A program made the translations under genes and the position numbers. The notes below the pieces were generated by a model, which was given only the letters and a program-made list of their open reading frames with translations, did not search any database and was not told the origin of the DNA. 64,000 nt of DNA, from positions 316,501-380,500 of the forward strand of contig NZ_CP034348.1 in assembly GCF_009762325.1 (NCBI RefSeq). The letters run 5' to 3'. The stretch comes from Roseovarius faecimaris. Its GTDB lineage: Bacteria; Pseudomonadota; Alphaproteobacteria; Rhodobacterales; Rhodobacteraceae. Positions 23,272 through 31,941 of the stretch are shown here, in pieces. The stretch's first letter is position 1; each line of letters opens with the position of its first letter.

Positions 23272-25056
23272 TCAGGCGCGGTCATAGCCTTTCTTCTGGG
23301 CCTGGTAGAGCTGCGCATAGAGGCCTTGGCCGCTGAGCAACTGGTCGTGCTTGCCCTGATCGACCAACTGGCCGTCTTCGAGCACGAAGATCCGGTCCGC
23401 ATCCGAAATCGATGACAGCCGGTGCGCCACAACGATGGTGGTCTTGCCTTTGGTCAGCCGGTCGAGCGCTGTCTTGATCCGCTCCTCGGTGGCCTGGTCG
23501 AGCGCGCTGGTGGCCTCGTCCAGCAGCAGGATCGGCGCATCTCGCAGGAAGGCGCGTGCAATGGCGATCCGCTGTTTTTGCCCGCCGGAGAGCTGTGCGC
23601 CCTTCGGACCGACACTGGCATCGCCGCGCGCGCGGATCAGATCGGCAATCTCGGCATCCTCCGCCGCGCGCCAGATCTCATCGTCGCTGGCGTCAGGATT
23701 GACATACCGGATATTGTCCCAGATTGACGCGTTGAAGATCACGATATCCTGCGCCACCACCGAAAACGCGCCGCGCAGGCTCGCGACCTTGAGCTTGTCG
23801 ATGGGTTGGCCTCCGATGCTGATCTGTCCGGCCTGCACATCGTAAAGCCGCGACAGCAGCGACAGGATGGTCGTCTTGCCGGACCCGGTGGAGCCGACAA
23901 TAGCCGAGACCTTGCCACCCTCGAAGGTCATGTTCAGCCCCTCGAACAGCGGTTGCTCCGGGCTGTAGGAGAACGCCACATCCCGCAGGACGATATCACC
24001 GCCGGTGTTGAACCGGTCCGCCGCATCCGGGGCGTCGGTGATGCTTGGTGTTTCCTTGTAGAGCCCTCTGATCTTGTCGAGCAGAATGAGATTGGCCTGT
24101 AGTCCGCCGAAGAACTGCGCCAGAAGGCGGGCGGGGTCAAAGATCATGACCATACCCAGCAGGAAGGTGATGATACCAGCCCCGTCCACGTCAAACTCGG
24201 GGCTGAGCACCATGTAGCCGCCACCGCCGATAACCAGAACATAGACAATGGCCGAGCTGAGATCGATCGACGGCATCGCCAGGGACTGGGTCATCTGCAC
24301 ACGGGTGATCATCTTGCGGATCCGCTCGGTCTCGCGCATCAGCCTCTTGGTCTCGACCGCTTCCTGGCTGGCGATTTTGACGGTACGCATGCCATTCACC
24401 GTCTCCTCGATCCCGTTCATGTAATCGGCCTGGGCCTCTTCCACCTCGTTCTGACCGCGTTTCACCCGGTCTGAGATGACGTTCATGATCCAGATAACGA
24501 AGGGCAGCACCACCACGGCCGAGGTGAAAAGGATCGGGTTTTTCCAGATCAGGTAGGCCGCAACGATGATGACGGTAATCGCATCGCGGACGGCATTGGC
24601 CACGGACAATGCGACAAAGACCCCCAGAAGCTGGGTCTGGGTGACGACCTTGAGGATAATCTCGCCCGATTTCGTGCGCTCGAAATAGGCTAGATCAAGC
24701 GACATCAGATGCCCGATGAGGTCGCGGCGCATCTCGTAGATGGCGGAGTTCGAGACCCAGACCGTGACAAGCGGGACAAGATACGACATCGCCCCGCGCA
24801 CGAAAAAAAGGCCAAAGACGATGGCGCAAACCCAGATAAGGTCACGCATCGAACCGCTCTCGAAGATCACGCGCAGCCCGTTTTCCGTGTTCGACAGGAA
24901 TTGCTGATAGACCAACCCCTGGATGAGCAGCATGAAAAGCACGAGGACAAGCCAGGGCGCCTTGCTCTTGAGATAGCGCTGCCAGAACCAGCGGATATTG
25001 TCGCGGTCCTGCGCGGAATAGAGCGGTCCGCGCTTGGATTTTCTTGCTTTGCTCAT
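23272..25056 (-). CDS. ABC exporter, fused transmembrane and ATPase domains (MsbA/lipid-exporter-like)
   Basis: A 594-residue half-transporter. After a basic cytoplasmic start come six membrane helices (about residues 35-330), followed by the nucleotide-binding domain with Walker A GSTGSGKTT, signature LSGGQKQR, Walker B ILLLDEATSALD and the H-loop VAHRLSS. It would act as a homodimer exporting a lipid, polysaccharide or drug. The exact substrate is not visible. It is followed by 160 bases holding the tpa promoter repeats, so it is probably a separate unit from tpa. Confidence 0.9.
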   Translation of the reverse strand: MSKARKSKRGPLYSAQDRDNIRWFWQRYLKSKAPWLVLVLFMLLIQGLVYQQFLSNTENGLRVIFESGSMRDLIWVCAIVFGLFFVRGAMSYLVPLVTVWVSNSAIYEMRRDLIGHLMSLDLAYFERTKSGEIILKVVTQTQLLGVFVALSVANAVRDAITVIIVAAYLIWKNPILFTSAVVVLPFVIWIMNVISDRVKRGQNEVEEAQADYMNGIEETVNGMRTVKIASQEAVETKRLMRETERIRKMITRVQMTQSLAMPSIDLSSAIVYVLVIGGGGYMVLSPEFDVDGAGIITFLLGMVMIFDPARLLAQFFGGLQANLILLDKIRGLYKETPSITDAPDAADRFNTGGDIVLRDVAFSYSPEQPLFEGLNMTFEGGKVSAIVGSTGSGKTTILSLLSRLYDVQAGQISIGGQPIDKLKVASLRGAFSVVAQDIVIFNASIWDNIRYVNPDASDDEIWRAAEDAEIADLIRARGDASVGPKGAQLSGGQKQRIAIARAFLRDAPILLLDEATSALDQATEERIKTALDRLTKGKTTIVVAHRLSSISDADRIFVLEDGQLVDQGKHDQLLSGQGLYAQLYQAQKKGYDRA

Positions 25057-25144
25057 CAGGGCCTGCGGCGCTTTCGATCGTTTTGGCTGCTCTTAACGGG
25101 TTTGGCAGGCACAGTCATGTGAAAAGCTTTGCTGCGTCGACCCC

Positions 25145-25195
25145 AGATTTTTCGTACGAAAAATCTCGGCATGAGAAAATTCGTACGAATTTTCT
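25145..25195. repeat. double palindrome, copy 2 (boxes A and B, TTCGTACGAA cores)
   Basis: Box A (25145-25166) and box B (25174-25195) are base-for-base the same 22-bp palindromes as at 11066-11115, in the same order, with an unrelated 7-base spacer. The element begins 12 bases after the glmM stop on the minus strand, in the gap before the ABC exporter. Confidence 0.92.
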
Positions 25196-25206
25196 TGGTC
25201 GGCGAT

Positions 25207-26547
25207 TTACGACGCGCGTCTGACTGCATCGACCACGCTGCCCAGAACGGAGTCGAGCAAAGCTGGGTCCATCGCTTCGCCCATCACCCGGATCAGCGGT
25301 TCTGTCCCTGATTTTCGGATCAAGAGCCGCCCGTTGCTGCCAAGGGCTTCTTCGCCAGCGGAAATCGCGGCCTGTACCTCATCCGTTTCAAGAGGCTCCT
25401 TTCCGGGCTGATAGCGCAGGTTGATCAGCTTTTGCGGCACCGGTTCAAAAACCCGCGCCAACTCGCTCGCCTTCTTGCCGGTTTCCACCATCCCGGCCAG
25501 AAACTGCAGCGCTGCGATCAGGCCGTCACCGGTTGTGGCATAGTCGGTCATCACGATATGTCCCGATTGCTCGCCGCCCAGCGAATGGCCGCCCTCGCGC
25601 ATGGCTTCCACCACATAGCGGTCGCCGACCGCAGTGCGCTTGAGTGCGATACCACGCGCCTCCAGATGCCGCTCAAGGCCCAGGTTGGACATCACCGTGG
25701 CCACCAGAGTGCCCCCCGCAAGCCGTCCCTCATCGGCCCAGCGGCCTGCGATCAGCCCCATGATCTGATCGCCATCGGCCACATTGCCGCGCTCGTCGAT
25801 GATCACCACCCGGTCGGCGTCGCCATCCAGGCAGATGCCGATATCAGCGCGGGTCTCCACCACTTTTGCCGCTGCGGTTTCCGGGTGGGTCGAGCCGCAA
25901 TTCTTGTTGATATTGAATCCGTTGGGATCCACGCCCACCGGGATCACCTCGGCACCGAGTTCCCATAGCACCTCCGGGGCGGTGCGATAGGCGGCGCCGT
26001 TGGCACAGTCGATCACGATACGCAGGCCATCCAGCCGACGGCGATAGGGAAAGGTCGTCTTGGCATATTCCACATAGCGGCCTCGGGCATCCTCGATCCG
26101 CTTGGCACGGCCGATATTCTCGGGCGCGGCCAGGCTTACGCCGTTACGCATTAGCTCCTCGATCGCCTCTTCGGCCTCATCAGAAAGCTTGAACCCGTCA
26201 GGGCCGAAGAACTTGATCCCGTTATCCGTGGCCTGGTTGTGACTGGCCGAGATCATCACCCCTACATCCGCACGCAGAGAATGGGTGAGATAGCCGATCG
26301 CCGGTGTCGGGACCGGCCCCAGCAGAAAGACGTTCATCCCCGTCGATGTAAAACCGGCCGTCAGCGCGTTTTCGATCATGTAACCGGACAGTCGCGTGTC
26401 CTTGCCGATGACGACGCGATGTTCCTGCTTGTCACGGCGGAAATACCGCCCGGCGGCCGTGGCCAGCTTCAGCGCCAACTCCGCCGTCATCGGCCAGCTA
26501 TTGGCCTGCCCGCGCACGCCGTCCGTGCCAAAGAGTTTGTCACCCAT
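25207..26547 (-). CDS. glmM: phosphoglucosamine mutase
   Basis: 446 residues, full length. The phosphoserine loop is [13 protein letters not shown] with S102, the Mg site is DGDADR, the sugar-binding loop is GEQSGH and the phosphate-binding motif is [12 protein letters not shown] near the C-terminus. This order and spacing distinguish GlmM from other phosphohexomutases. It converts glucosamine-6-phosphate to glucosamine-1-phosphate for UDP-GlcNAc and so peptidoglycan and LPS. GAGGGCAAG precedes the ATG. It is divergent from ugd across 153 bases. The usual partner folP/ftsH is not visible. Confidence 0.95.
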   Translation of the reverse strand: MGDKLFGTDGVRGQANSWPMTAELALKLATAAGRYFRRDKQEHRVVIGKDTRLSGYMIENALTAGFTSTGMNVFLLGPVPTPAIGYLTHSLRADVGVMISASHNQATDNGIKFFGPDGFKLSDEAEEAIEELMRNGVSLAAPENIGRAKRIEDARGRYVEYAKTTFPYRRRLDGLRIVIDCANGAAYRTAPEVLWELGAEVIPVGVDPNGFNINKNCGSTHPETAAAKVVETRADIGICLDGDADRVVIIDERGNVADGDQIMGLIAGRWADEGRLAGGTLVATVMSNLGLERHLEARGIALKRTAVGDRYVVEAMREGGHSLGGEQSGHIVMTDYATTGDGLIAALQFLAGMVETGKKASELARVFEPVPQKLINLRYQPGKEPLETDEVQAAISAGEEALGSNGRLLIRKSGTEPLIRVMGEAMDPALLDSVLGSVVDAVRRAS

Positions 26548-26700
26548 CGTCTTGCCCTCACACCGTTACACCCGGTTTTGCCCTGCATATCGCCAAGCTT
26601 GGGGCCTGTCCAATAGGCCTTTGCGGCAGCCAGGCGTTGACCTGCGGCCCTTAACGGCGCATTACGATAGGCAAAGAGCCAGATAAAAAGAGCAGGCACC

Positions 26701-28041
26701 ATGAAAATTGCGATGATCGGCACCGGGTATGTGGGGCTTGTCTCGGGCGTATGTTTCTCCGATTTCGGGCATGATGTCGTCTGCGTCGACAAGGACCCCG
26801 AGAAGATCGCGATGCTGGAACGCGGCAACGTGCCGATCTATGAGCCGGGCCTCGAGGCGCTGATGGTCAAGAATGTAGAGGCCGGGCGTCTGTCCTTCAC
26901 GCTTGATCTCGCGGCGGCCATCGAGGGTGCCGAGGCGGTCTTTATCGCGGTCGGCACGCCCACACGACGCGGCGATGGTCACGCGGATCTGACATATGTG
27001 ATGGCCGCTGCGGAAGAGATCGCGCAACTCGCCAAGGATTACCTTGTTATCGTCACCAAATCGACAGTCCCTGTCGGAACCAACCGGCAGGTCAAGCATA
27101 CGGTGCGAAAGGCGAACCCCGAGCTTGATTTCGATGTGGCCTCGAACCCGGAATTCCTGCGTGAAGGGGCGGCCATCGAGGATTTCATGAAGCCCGACAG
27201 GGTGGTCGTCGGCGTGCAGTCCGAACGTGCGGCTGAGGTCATGGCCGATATCTATCGCCCGCTATACCTGCGCGACTTTCCCATCGTGACGACCGATCTG
27301 GAAAGCGCGGAGATGATCAAATACGCGGCCAATGCCTTTCTGGCCACGAAGATCACCTTCATCAACGAAATAGCGGCCCTGTGCGAACGAACCGGGGCCA
27401 ACGTGAAACAGGTGAGCCACGGGATCGGTCTTGACGGGCGCATTGGCAACAAGTTCCTGCATGCGGGTCCGGGATATGGCGGCAGCTGTTTTCCCAAGGA
27501 TACCAAGGCGCTTGCACGGATCGGGCAGGAGGTGGGCCTGCCGATGCAGATCACCGAGACGGTGATTTCGGTCAATGAGGGTATCAAGCGGCGGATGATC
27601 GACAAGCTTCTGGACCTGTGTGACGGAAGCTTCAATGGCAAGACGATCGGCGTGCTTGGTGTGACCTTCAAGCCCAACACGGACGACATGCGAGATGCCC
27701 CCGCGCTGACGATTATTCCGGCGCTCTTGGGGGGCGGGGCCAAGGTCCGCGTGACCGATCCGCAGGGCCGCCATGAGGGAGAAGCTCTCTTGCCGGGCGT
27801 ACATTGGGTCGAGGATGCCTATAAAGCCTCGCATAACGCCGATCTGCTGGTCATCCTGACCGAGTGGAACGAGTTTCGCGCGCTCGATCTGAAGCGGATC
27901 GCCCGCAAGATGGCGACGCCGAGGCTGGCGGACCTGCGCAACATCTACTCGGCCAGGGACGCCAAGCGCGCCGGGTTTGTCGCGTATGAGAGCGTGGGCC
28001 GCGCCCCGTTTCGCCGTAAGCCAACCGGCAACGCGGACTGA
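26701..28041 (+). CDS. ugd: UDP-glucose 6-dehydrogenase
   Basis: 446 residues. The N-terminal NAD-binding motif is MIGTGYVGLVSG, the catalytic cysteine is C263 in GYGGSCFPKDT, and the second Rossmann-like domain begins KTIGVLGVTFKPNTDDMRDAPAL, a family hallmark. It oxidises UDP-glucose twice to UDP-glucuronate, a precursor for capsule, exopolysaccharide or LPS. A GDP-mannose dehydrogenase is less likely given the overall wording. The next gene, 30 bases downstream on the same strand, encodes a small membrane protein that may be co-transcribed. Confidence 0.93.
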   Translation: MKIAMIGTGYVGLVSGVCFSDFGHDVVCVDKDPEKIAMLERGNVPIYEPGLEALMVKNVEAGRLSFTLDLAAAIEGAEAVFIAVGTPTRRGDGHADLTYVMAAAEEIAQLAKDYLVIVTKSTVPVGTNRQVKHTVRKANPELDFDVASNPEFLREGAAIEDFMKPDRVVVGVQSERAAEVMADIYRPLYLRDFPIVTTDLESAEMIKYAANAFLATKITFINEIAALCERTGANVKQVSHGIGLDGRIGNKFLHAGPGYGGSCFPKDTKALARIGQEVGLPMQITETVISVNEGIKRRMIDKLLDLCDGSFNGKTIGVLGVTFKPNTDDMRDAPALTIIPALLGGGAKVRVTDPQGRHEGEALLPGVHWVEDAYKASHNADLLVILTEWNEFRALDLKRIARKMATPRLADLRNIYSARDAKRAGFVAYESVGRAPFRRKPTGNAD

Positions 28042-28071
28042 CCGCCCGGGCCAAACCACGAGGATCCTTCC

Positions 28072-28707
28072 ATGAACAAACCGAGCTGGCTTGAGGGTGT
28101 CATTACCGCTGACAGCATTGCCCGTGTCCTGCGTTATTGCCTGATACCGGCACTTGTCTTCTACCTGATCGCGCTGGCGGTCATGTCCGCATCCGGGTTC
28201 AACATGATCGAGATCCTGCGCGATCCGGCGCAGCAGACAGGTCAATCCGCCTTTCTCGGTGCGGTGTCGACCCTTGGCACCTGGCTCTGGCTCTCGGCGG
28301 CGGTGTTCTGTCTCTTTCGCGTGGCCTCCGGTGCAGCCCCGCTTGAACCGGACCACCGCAGTTTACTGAAACTCGCGGGCGGGTTTTCCTTCTTTCTCGC
28401 GCTTGACGATTTCTTCCTGATCCATGACCGCTATATCACCGAAGGTATCCTGATCCCGGCCTACGCGCTCTTTCTGGCCTATCTGATCAAGCGCTTCTGG
28501 GCGCTGATCCGAAAGATGGACGGGCTGGCCTTCCTGAGCGCGGGAACGATGCTCTTTTTCTCGGTGCTGGTCGATGCTGTGCAGGAAATCCTGCCCATCC
28601 CCTACGGCGCCAGCCAGGCGCTGGAAGAAGGGTTCAAATTCCTCGGGGCGGCGGCCTGGGCCTTCACCTGCTATCGCCTGGCGGCATGGGGGTTGCAACG
28701 CCGCTGA
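28072..28707 (+). CDS. uncharacterised multi-pass membrane protein
   Basis: I do not recognise the family. The 211-residue protein has five or six hydrophobic segments (around residues 24-42, 62-84, 100-117, 125-142, 152-172 and 188-205). Charged residues cluster in FFLIHDRYI and DAVQEILP, inside or near membrane segments, a pattern seen in small integral enzymes and in bacteriorhodopsin-like or ceramidase-like folds, but no motif is decisive. GAGGATCC precedes the ATG. It lies 30 bases after ugd in the same direction. Codon use looks native. Confidence 0.7.
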   Translation: MNKPSWLEGVITADSIARVLRYCLIPALVFYLIALAVMSASGFNMIEILRDPAQQTGQSAFLGAVSTLGTWLWLSAAVFCLFRVASGAAPLEPDHRSLLKLAGGFSFFLALDDFFLIHDRYITEGILIPAYALFLAYLIKRFWALIRKMDGLAFLSAGTMLFFSVLVDAVQEILPIPYGASQALEEGFKFLGAAAWAFTCYRLAAWGLQRR

Positions 28708-28742
28708 GGCGCGTGACCTGAACCAAGAAGAGGCGTGCCCGG

Positions 28743-29249
28743 TTACTCGGGCAGGACCTTGATGCGGTCGATCTGCCAGATGCTTCGGGAATAGTAGGTT
28801 TCCGACTGGTAGCGCGGATCGGCGTCGAATGGATAAACCAGCCAGAGAGGCCCCTTGTCGCGCGTGCTCATCGCCTGCCCGTCCATCCGGTAGGCGATCA
28901 ATGCGGCACTGTCCTGTGCCTCCTCCACGGGGATCTCGATCATGTAATCGTTGATGGCGATCAGTTCGAGCGTGCCCGAGGTGATGCCTTCCGCCTCAAG
29001 CAGCCGCGCCAGCGCGACACCTTCAAAGACCACTTCGCCATCGGTCCATATGGTCGAGGTGGTGAAACCGGTCTCACCCAGATCGGTCAGATCCCGTAGG
29101 CTGAATTGACTGGAGGTTTCGGCGCCGTCAATCAGGTGGCAGATTTTGAGCACAGCCTGATCCTGCGCCCCGGCATGTGCAGCCCCGATGGTCAGGAGCA
29201 GGGCAGTCAGAACGACTGCCGGAAATCCAAGAAGGGTGCTCCTGCTCAT
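28743..29249 (-). CDS. exported small protein with molybdopterin-oxidoreductase-like (SUOX) fold
   Basis: 168 residues from the ATG at 29249 (a GTG four codons upstream is possible). A signal peptide is evident, cleaved after the AHAGA region. The mature part contains FSLRDLTDLGETGF and TYYSRSIWQIDRIKVLP, phrases typical of stand-alone relatives of the sulfite oxidase molybdopterin-binding domain. At this size it has no dimerisation domain. The only cysteine (KICHLIDG) does not sit where the cofactor ligand normally lies, so it is probably cofactor-free. It likely acts in the periplasm; role unknown. Confidence 0.72.
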   Translation of the reverse strand: MSRSTLLGFPAVVLTALLLTIGAAHAGAQDQAVLKICHLIDGAETSSQFSLRDLTDLGETGFTTSTIWTDGEVVFEGVALARLLEAEGITSGTLELIAINDYMIEIPVEEAQDSAALIAYRMDGQAMSTRDKGPLWLVYPFDADPRYQSETYYSRSIWQIDRIKVLPE

Positions 29250-29369
29250 CACAATGTCCACTGCATCTGTTAAATAGGCCCGATTCCAGTGATGTCACAT
29301 CGGATCAGGCGCGTCACCTGACCGAAAGTATAGGAAGATGATGCGAAAAGCATGGCTGACAAGCCCCCG

Positions 29370-30521
29370 TCAGACCCGCAACTGCTGTTCCACCAGCGCC
29401 ACCCAGAAAGAGGAGCCGGGCACAAGCGTCGCGTCGTTGAAGTCGTAATCGGCAGAGTGCAGCGGTCTTGCATGTGCCCCCGTGGTGCCGTTGCCCATCA
29501 GAATGAACGCCCCCGGAACCGCTGCCGCCATATGGGCGAAATCCTCCGAGAACAGCTTGGGCGGGCAGTCGGCATCCACAGCATCGGTGATTTGCCGGGC
29601 CGCCTGTTCGACGGCGCGCACCGGGGCCGCGGCGTTGATCGTGGGGTCGAAAATCGTCTCGTAACTGACATGCGCGGTCACGCCATGCGCCTGCGCGATC
29701 CCCTCTGCGATTTGCCGCATCCCTGCTTCGATGGCCGTATTCGTCTTTGGTGTGAGCGCGCGGGCATCGCCGCTGAGCGTGGCCTGTCCGGGCAGGACGT
29801 TGCGGCGCCCATCGGTGACGAATTCCGTCACCGACACAACGCCGTTCTGCGCCGGGTCGAGCTTGCGCGACACGATGGTTTGCAGCGCGCCCACGAGTTC
29901 GGCCCCGACGGTGATCGCATCCACCCCCATATGCGGCAGCGCCGCGTGCCCGCCCTGGCCGGTGACGCGGATCTCGAACAGGCTTTCCGAGGCGGTGATC
30001 GGCCCGACACGGGTGGCGAATGCGCCGGCCTCCATCCCGGGCAGGTTATGGATCGCATAGACCTCGTCCATTTCGAACCGTTCGGTCAGCCCATCGTTGA
30101 GCATCGCCTGCGCGCCAGTACCGAACTCCTCATCAGGTTGAAAGATGAACTGCACCCGACCGTTGAAATCCCCCTGCTCGGAGAGATATTTGGCAGCACC
30201 CAGCAGCATTGTCATATGCCCGTCATGGCCGCAGGCATGCATCTTTCCGGGGTGTTCTGACCGATGGGCAAAACCGTTTGCCTCTGTAATGGGCAGCGCG
30301 TCGAGCTCTGCACGCAGGCCGATCGAGCGGGTACCGTTGCCACGCGTCAGAACGCCGACCACCCCGCTGCGCCCCACGCCCTCATGCACCTCCAGGCCAA
30401 ACTCGCGCAGGCGCTCGGCCACGAAACCGGCGGTTTGCGGCACGTCAAGCTGCAGCTCGGGGCGACGGTGCAGCGCATGTCGCCAGGCCGTCATCTGATC
30501 TTTGAGCGGTGCGGTTTTCAT
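29370..30521 (-). CDS. M20-family amidohydrolase (hippurate/N-acyl amino acid hydrolase type)
   Basis: 383 residues; the start at 30521 has GGAGG close upstream. Metal-binding elements of the M20D family are visible: the catalytic-site cysteine and histidine in HACGHDGHM, the acidic pair in FQPDEEFGTG, a histidine in YAIHNLPG and a late one in LHSADYDFND. The dimerisation domain with GQGGHAALPH lies between. Such enzymes cleave N-acyl or N-acetyl amino acids, or open amide bonds in compounds such as N-acetylated ectoine intermediates. The true substrate is open. It is a single-gene unit facing away from the SDR-GNAT pair. Confidence 0.88.
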   Translation of the reverse strand: MKTAPLKDQMTAWRHALHRRPELQLDVPQTAGFVAERLREFGLEVHEGVGRSGVVGVLTRGNGTRSIGLRAELDALPITEANGFAHRSEHPGKMHACGHDGHMTMLLGAAKYLSEQGDFNGRVQFIFQPDEEFGTGAQAMLNDGLTERFEMDEVYAIHNLPGMEAGAFATRVGPITASESLFEIRVTGQGGHAALPHMGVDAITVGAELVGALQTIVSRKLDPAQNGVVSVTEFVTDGRRNVLPGQATLSGDARALTPKTNTAIEAGMRQIAEGIAQAHGVTAHVSYETIFDPTINAAAPVRAVEQAARQITDAVDADCPPKLFSEDFAHMAAAVPGAFILMGNGTTGAHARPLHSADYDFNDATLVPGSSFWVALVEQQLRV

Positions 30522-30639
30522 ATCGACCTCCAGGGTTGGCGCCACTCTTGCCAAGATCGTGCGTCGGTACAAGGCTTAAGGGATATGGTCATTTGCCGGA
30601 ATACCGGCCTATCCTGCGGCGAAGCTGAGGAGGGGAGCG

Positions 30640-31392
30640 ATGAAAACAGCACTTGTGACCGGGGCCGCGCGCGGGATCGGGCTGGCCACGGCCCGGCAGT
30701 TTCTCGAACAGGGTTGGCGTGTGATTCTGCTTGACCGGGACGTCCCCGCGCTGACTGAGGCGGCAAAGGGGCTTGACCATGGGCAACCCTGCATCTGTGA
30801 TGTGTCCCGGCCCGAAGAGGTGCAGGCGATGCTGGCCGAACATTTCCCCGATGGTACAGAGCTTCATGCGCTGGTGAACAACGCGGGTGTCGCGGATTTC
30901 GGCCCGATCGAGGAAACGGATTTCGACCGCTGGCGGCGAGTCATGGAGACCAACCTCGACGGGGTTTTCCTGATGAGTCAGGCCTGCACACCGGCCTTGC
31001 GCGCAGGACGGGGGGCGATCGTCAACATCGCGTCGATTTCCGGGCTGCGCGCCAGCACCTTGCGCGTGGCCTACGGCACCTCGAAGGCGGGTGTGATGCA
31101 TCTGACGCAACAGCAGGCGGTCGAACTTGGCGAATACGGCGTGCGCGCCAATTGCGTCTGCCCCGGTCCGGTGGCGACCAAGCTGGCGATGGCTGTGCAC
31201 AGCCCTGAGATCATCGCCGCCTATCACGACGCCCTGCCGCTCAACCGCTATGGCACCGAGGATGAGATTGCCGCGATGATCACCTTCCTGTGCTCCGAAA
31301 AGGCCAGTTTCGTCACCGGACAGATCATCTCGGTCGATGGTGGCTTCGAGGCCACGGGCATCGGCCTGCCCGCCTTGAGAGAAGAGGCATGA
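30640..31392 (+). CDS. short-chain dehydrogenase/reductase (SDR)
   Basis: 250 residues with TGAARGIG near residue 8, NNAG near 80, NIASISG containing the catalytic Ser, and a YGTSK catalytic pair, a standard NAD(P)-dependent oxidoreductase of the 3-oxoacyl/glucose dehydrogenase type. The C-terminus VTGQIISVDGG is typical. GAGGGGAGCG precedes the ATG. Its stop overlaps the ATG of the GNAT gene (ATGA), so the two proteins are made together. No substrate can be assigned. Confidence 0.88.
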   Translation: MKTALVTGAARGIGLATARQFLEQGWRVILLDRDVPALTEAAKGLDHGQPCICDVSRPEEVQAMLAEHFPDGTELHALVNNAGVADFGPIEETDFDRWRRVMETNLDGVFLMSQACTPALRAGRGAIVNIASISGLRASTLRVAYGTSKAGVMHLTQQQAVELGEYGVRANCVCPGPVATKLAMAVHSPEIIAAYHDALPLNRYGTEDEIAAMITFLCSEKASFVTGQIISVDGGFEATGIGLPALREEA

Positions 31393-31901
31393 GCGCTCCG
31401 CGCGAGATCATCGAGGCCGGAGCCGTTGACCTGCCCGCGCTGATGGCGCTCTATCCGCTGGCCTTTCCCGGAGAGGACCTGACAGGGCTGCTCAGCGCGC
31501 TGAACCCCGGCAAGGCACCCGTCCTGTCGCTTCTGGCACAGCAGGACGATCAGGTTATCGGGCATATCCTTTTTACCCGATTTGATCATGGGGGCGGGGC
31601 ACTTCTGGGGCCTCTGGCCGTGCATCCCGCACAGCAGCGTCGCGGTCTTGGCGCTAAGCTGGTGCGCGATGGTCTTGCGCGGCTCAAGGCAGAGGGCACG
31701 CGACAGGTGCTGGTGCTGGGCGATCCGGGATATTACGGCCGCTTCGGCTTTCGCCGCGAAAGCCGGGTTCTGCCGCCCTATCCGCTGCCGCGAGAATGGC
31801 AGGATGCCTGGCAGTCACTGGATTTGGCCGCGCCACCGCTGGAACCTGGGCAAATCAGCCTGCCGGATGCCTGGATGCACCCCGACCTGTGGGCGCCGTG
31901 A
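31389..31901 (+). CDS. GNAT N-acetyltransferase (YhbS-like)
   Basis: 170 residues. The acetyl-CoA-binding motif A reads LLGPLAVHPAQQRRGLGAKLV, close to the Q/RxxGxG/A signature, followed by VLGDPGYYGRFGF, characteristic of the YhbS group. The start at 31389 overlaps the SDR stop; a longer frame upstream is only a shadow of the SDR. It would acetylate a small amine or a protein N-terminus. Nothing nearby tells which. Confidence 0.85.
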   Translation: MSAPREIIEAGAVDLPALMALYPLAFPGEDLTGLLSALNPGKAPVLSLLAQQDDQVIGHILFTRFDHGGGALLGPLAVHPAQQRRGLGAKLVRDGLARLKAEGTRQVLVLGDPGYYGRFGFRRESRVLPPYPLPREWQDAWQSLDLAAPPLEPGQISLPDAWMHPDLWAP

Positions 31902-31941
31902 TCCCCTTGACCGGAGTGGCCGCTGCGATGGCGGAACCGGG

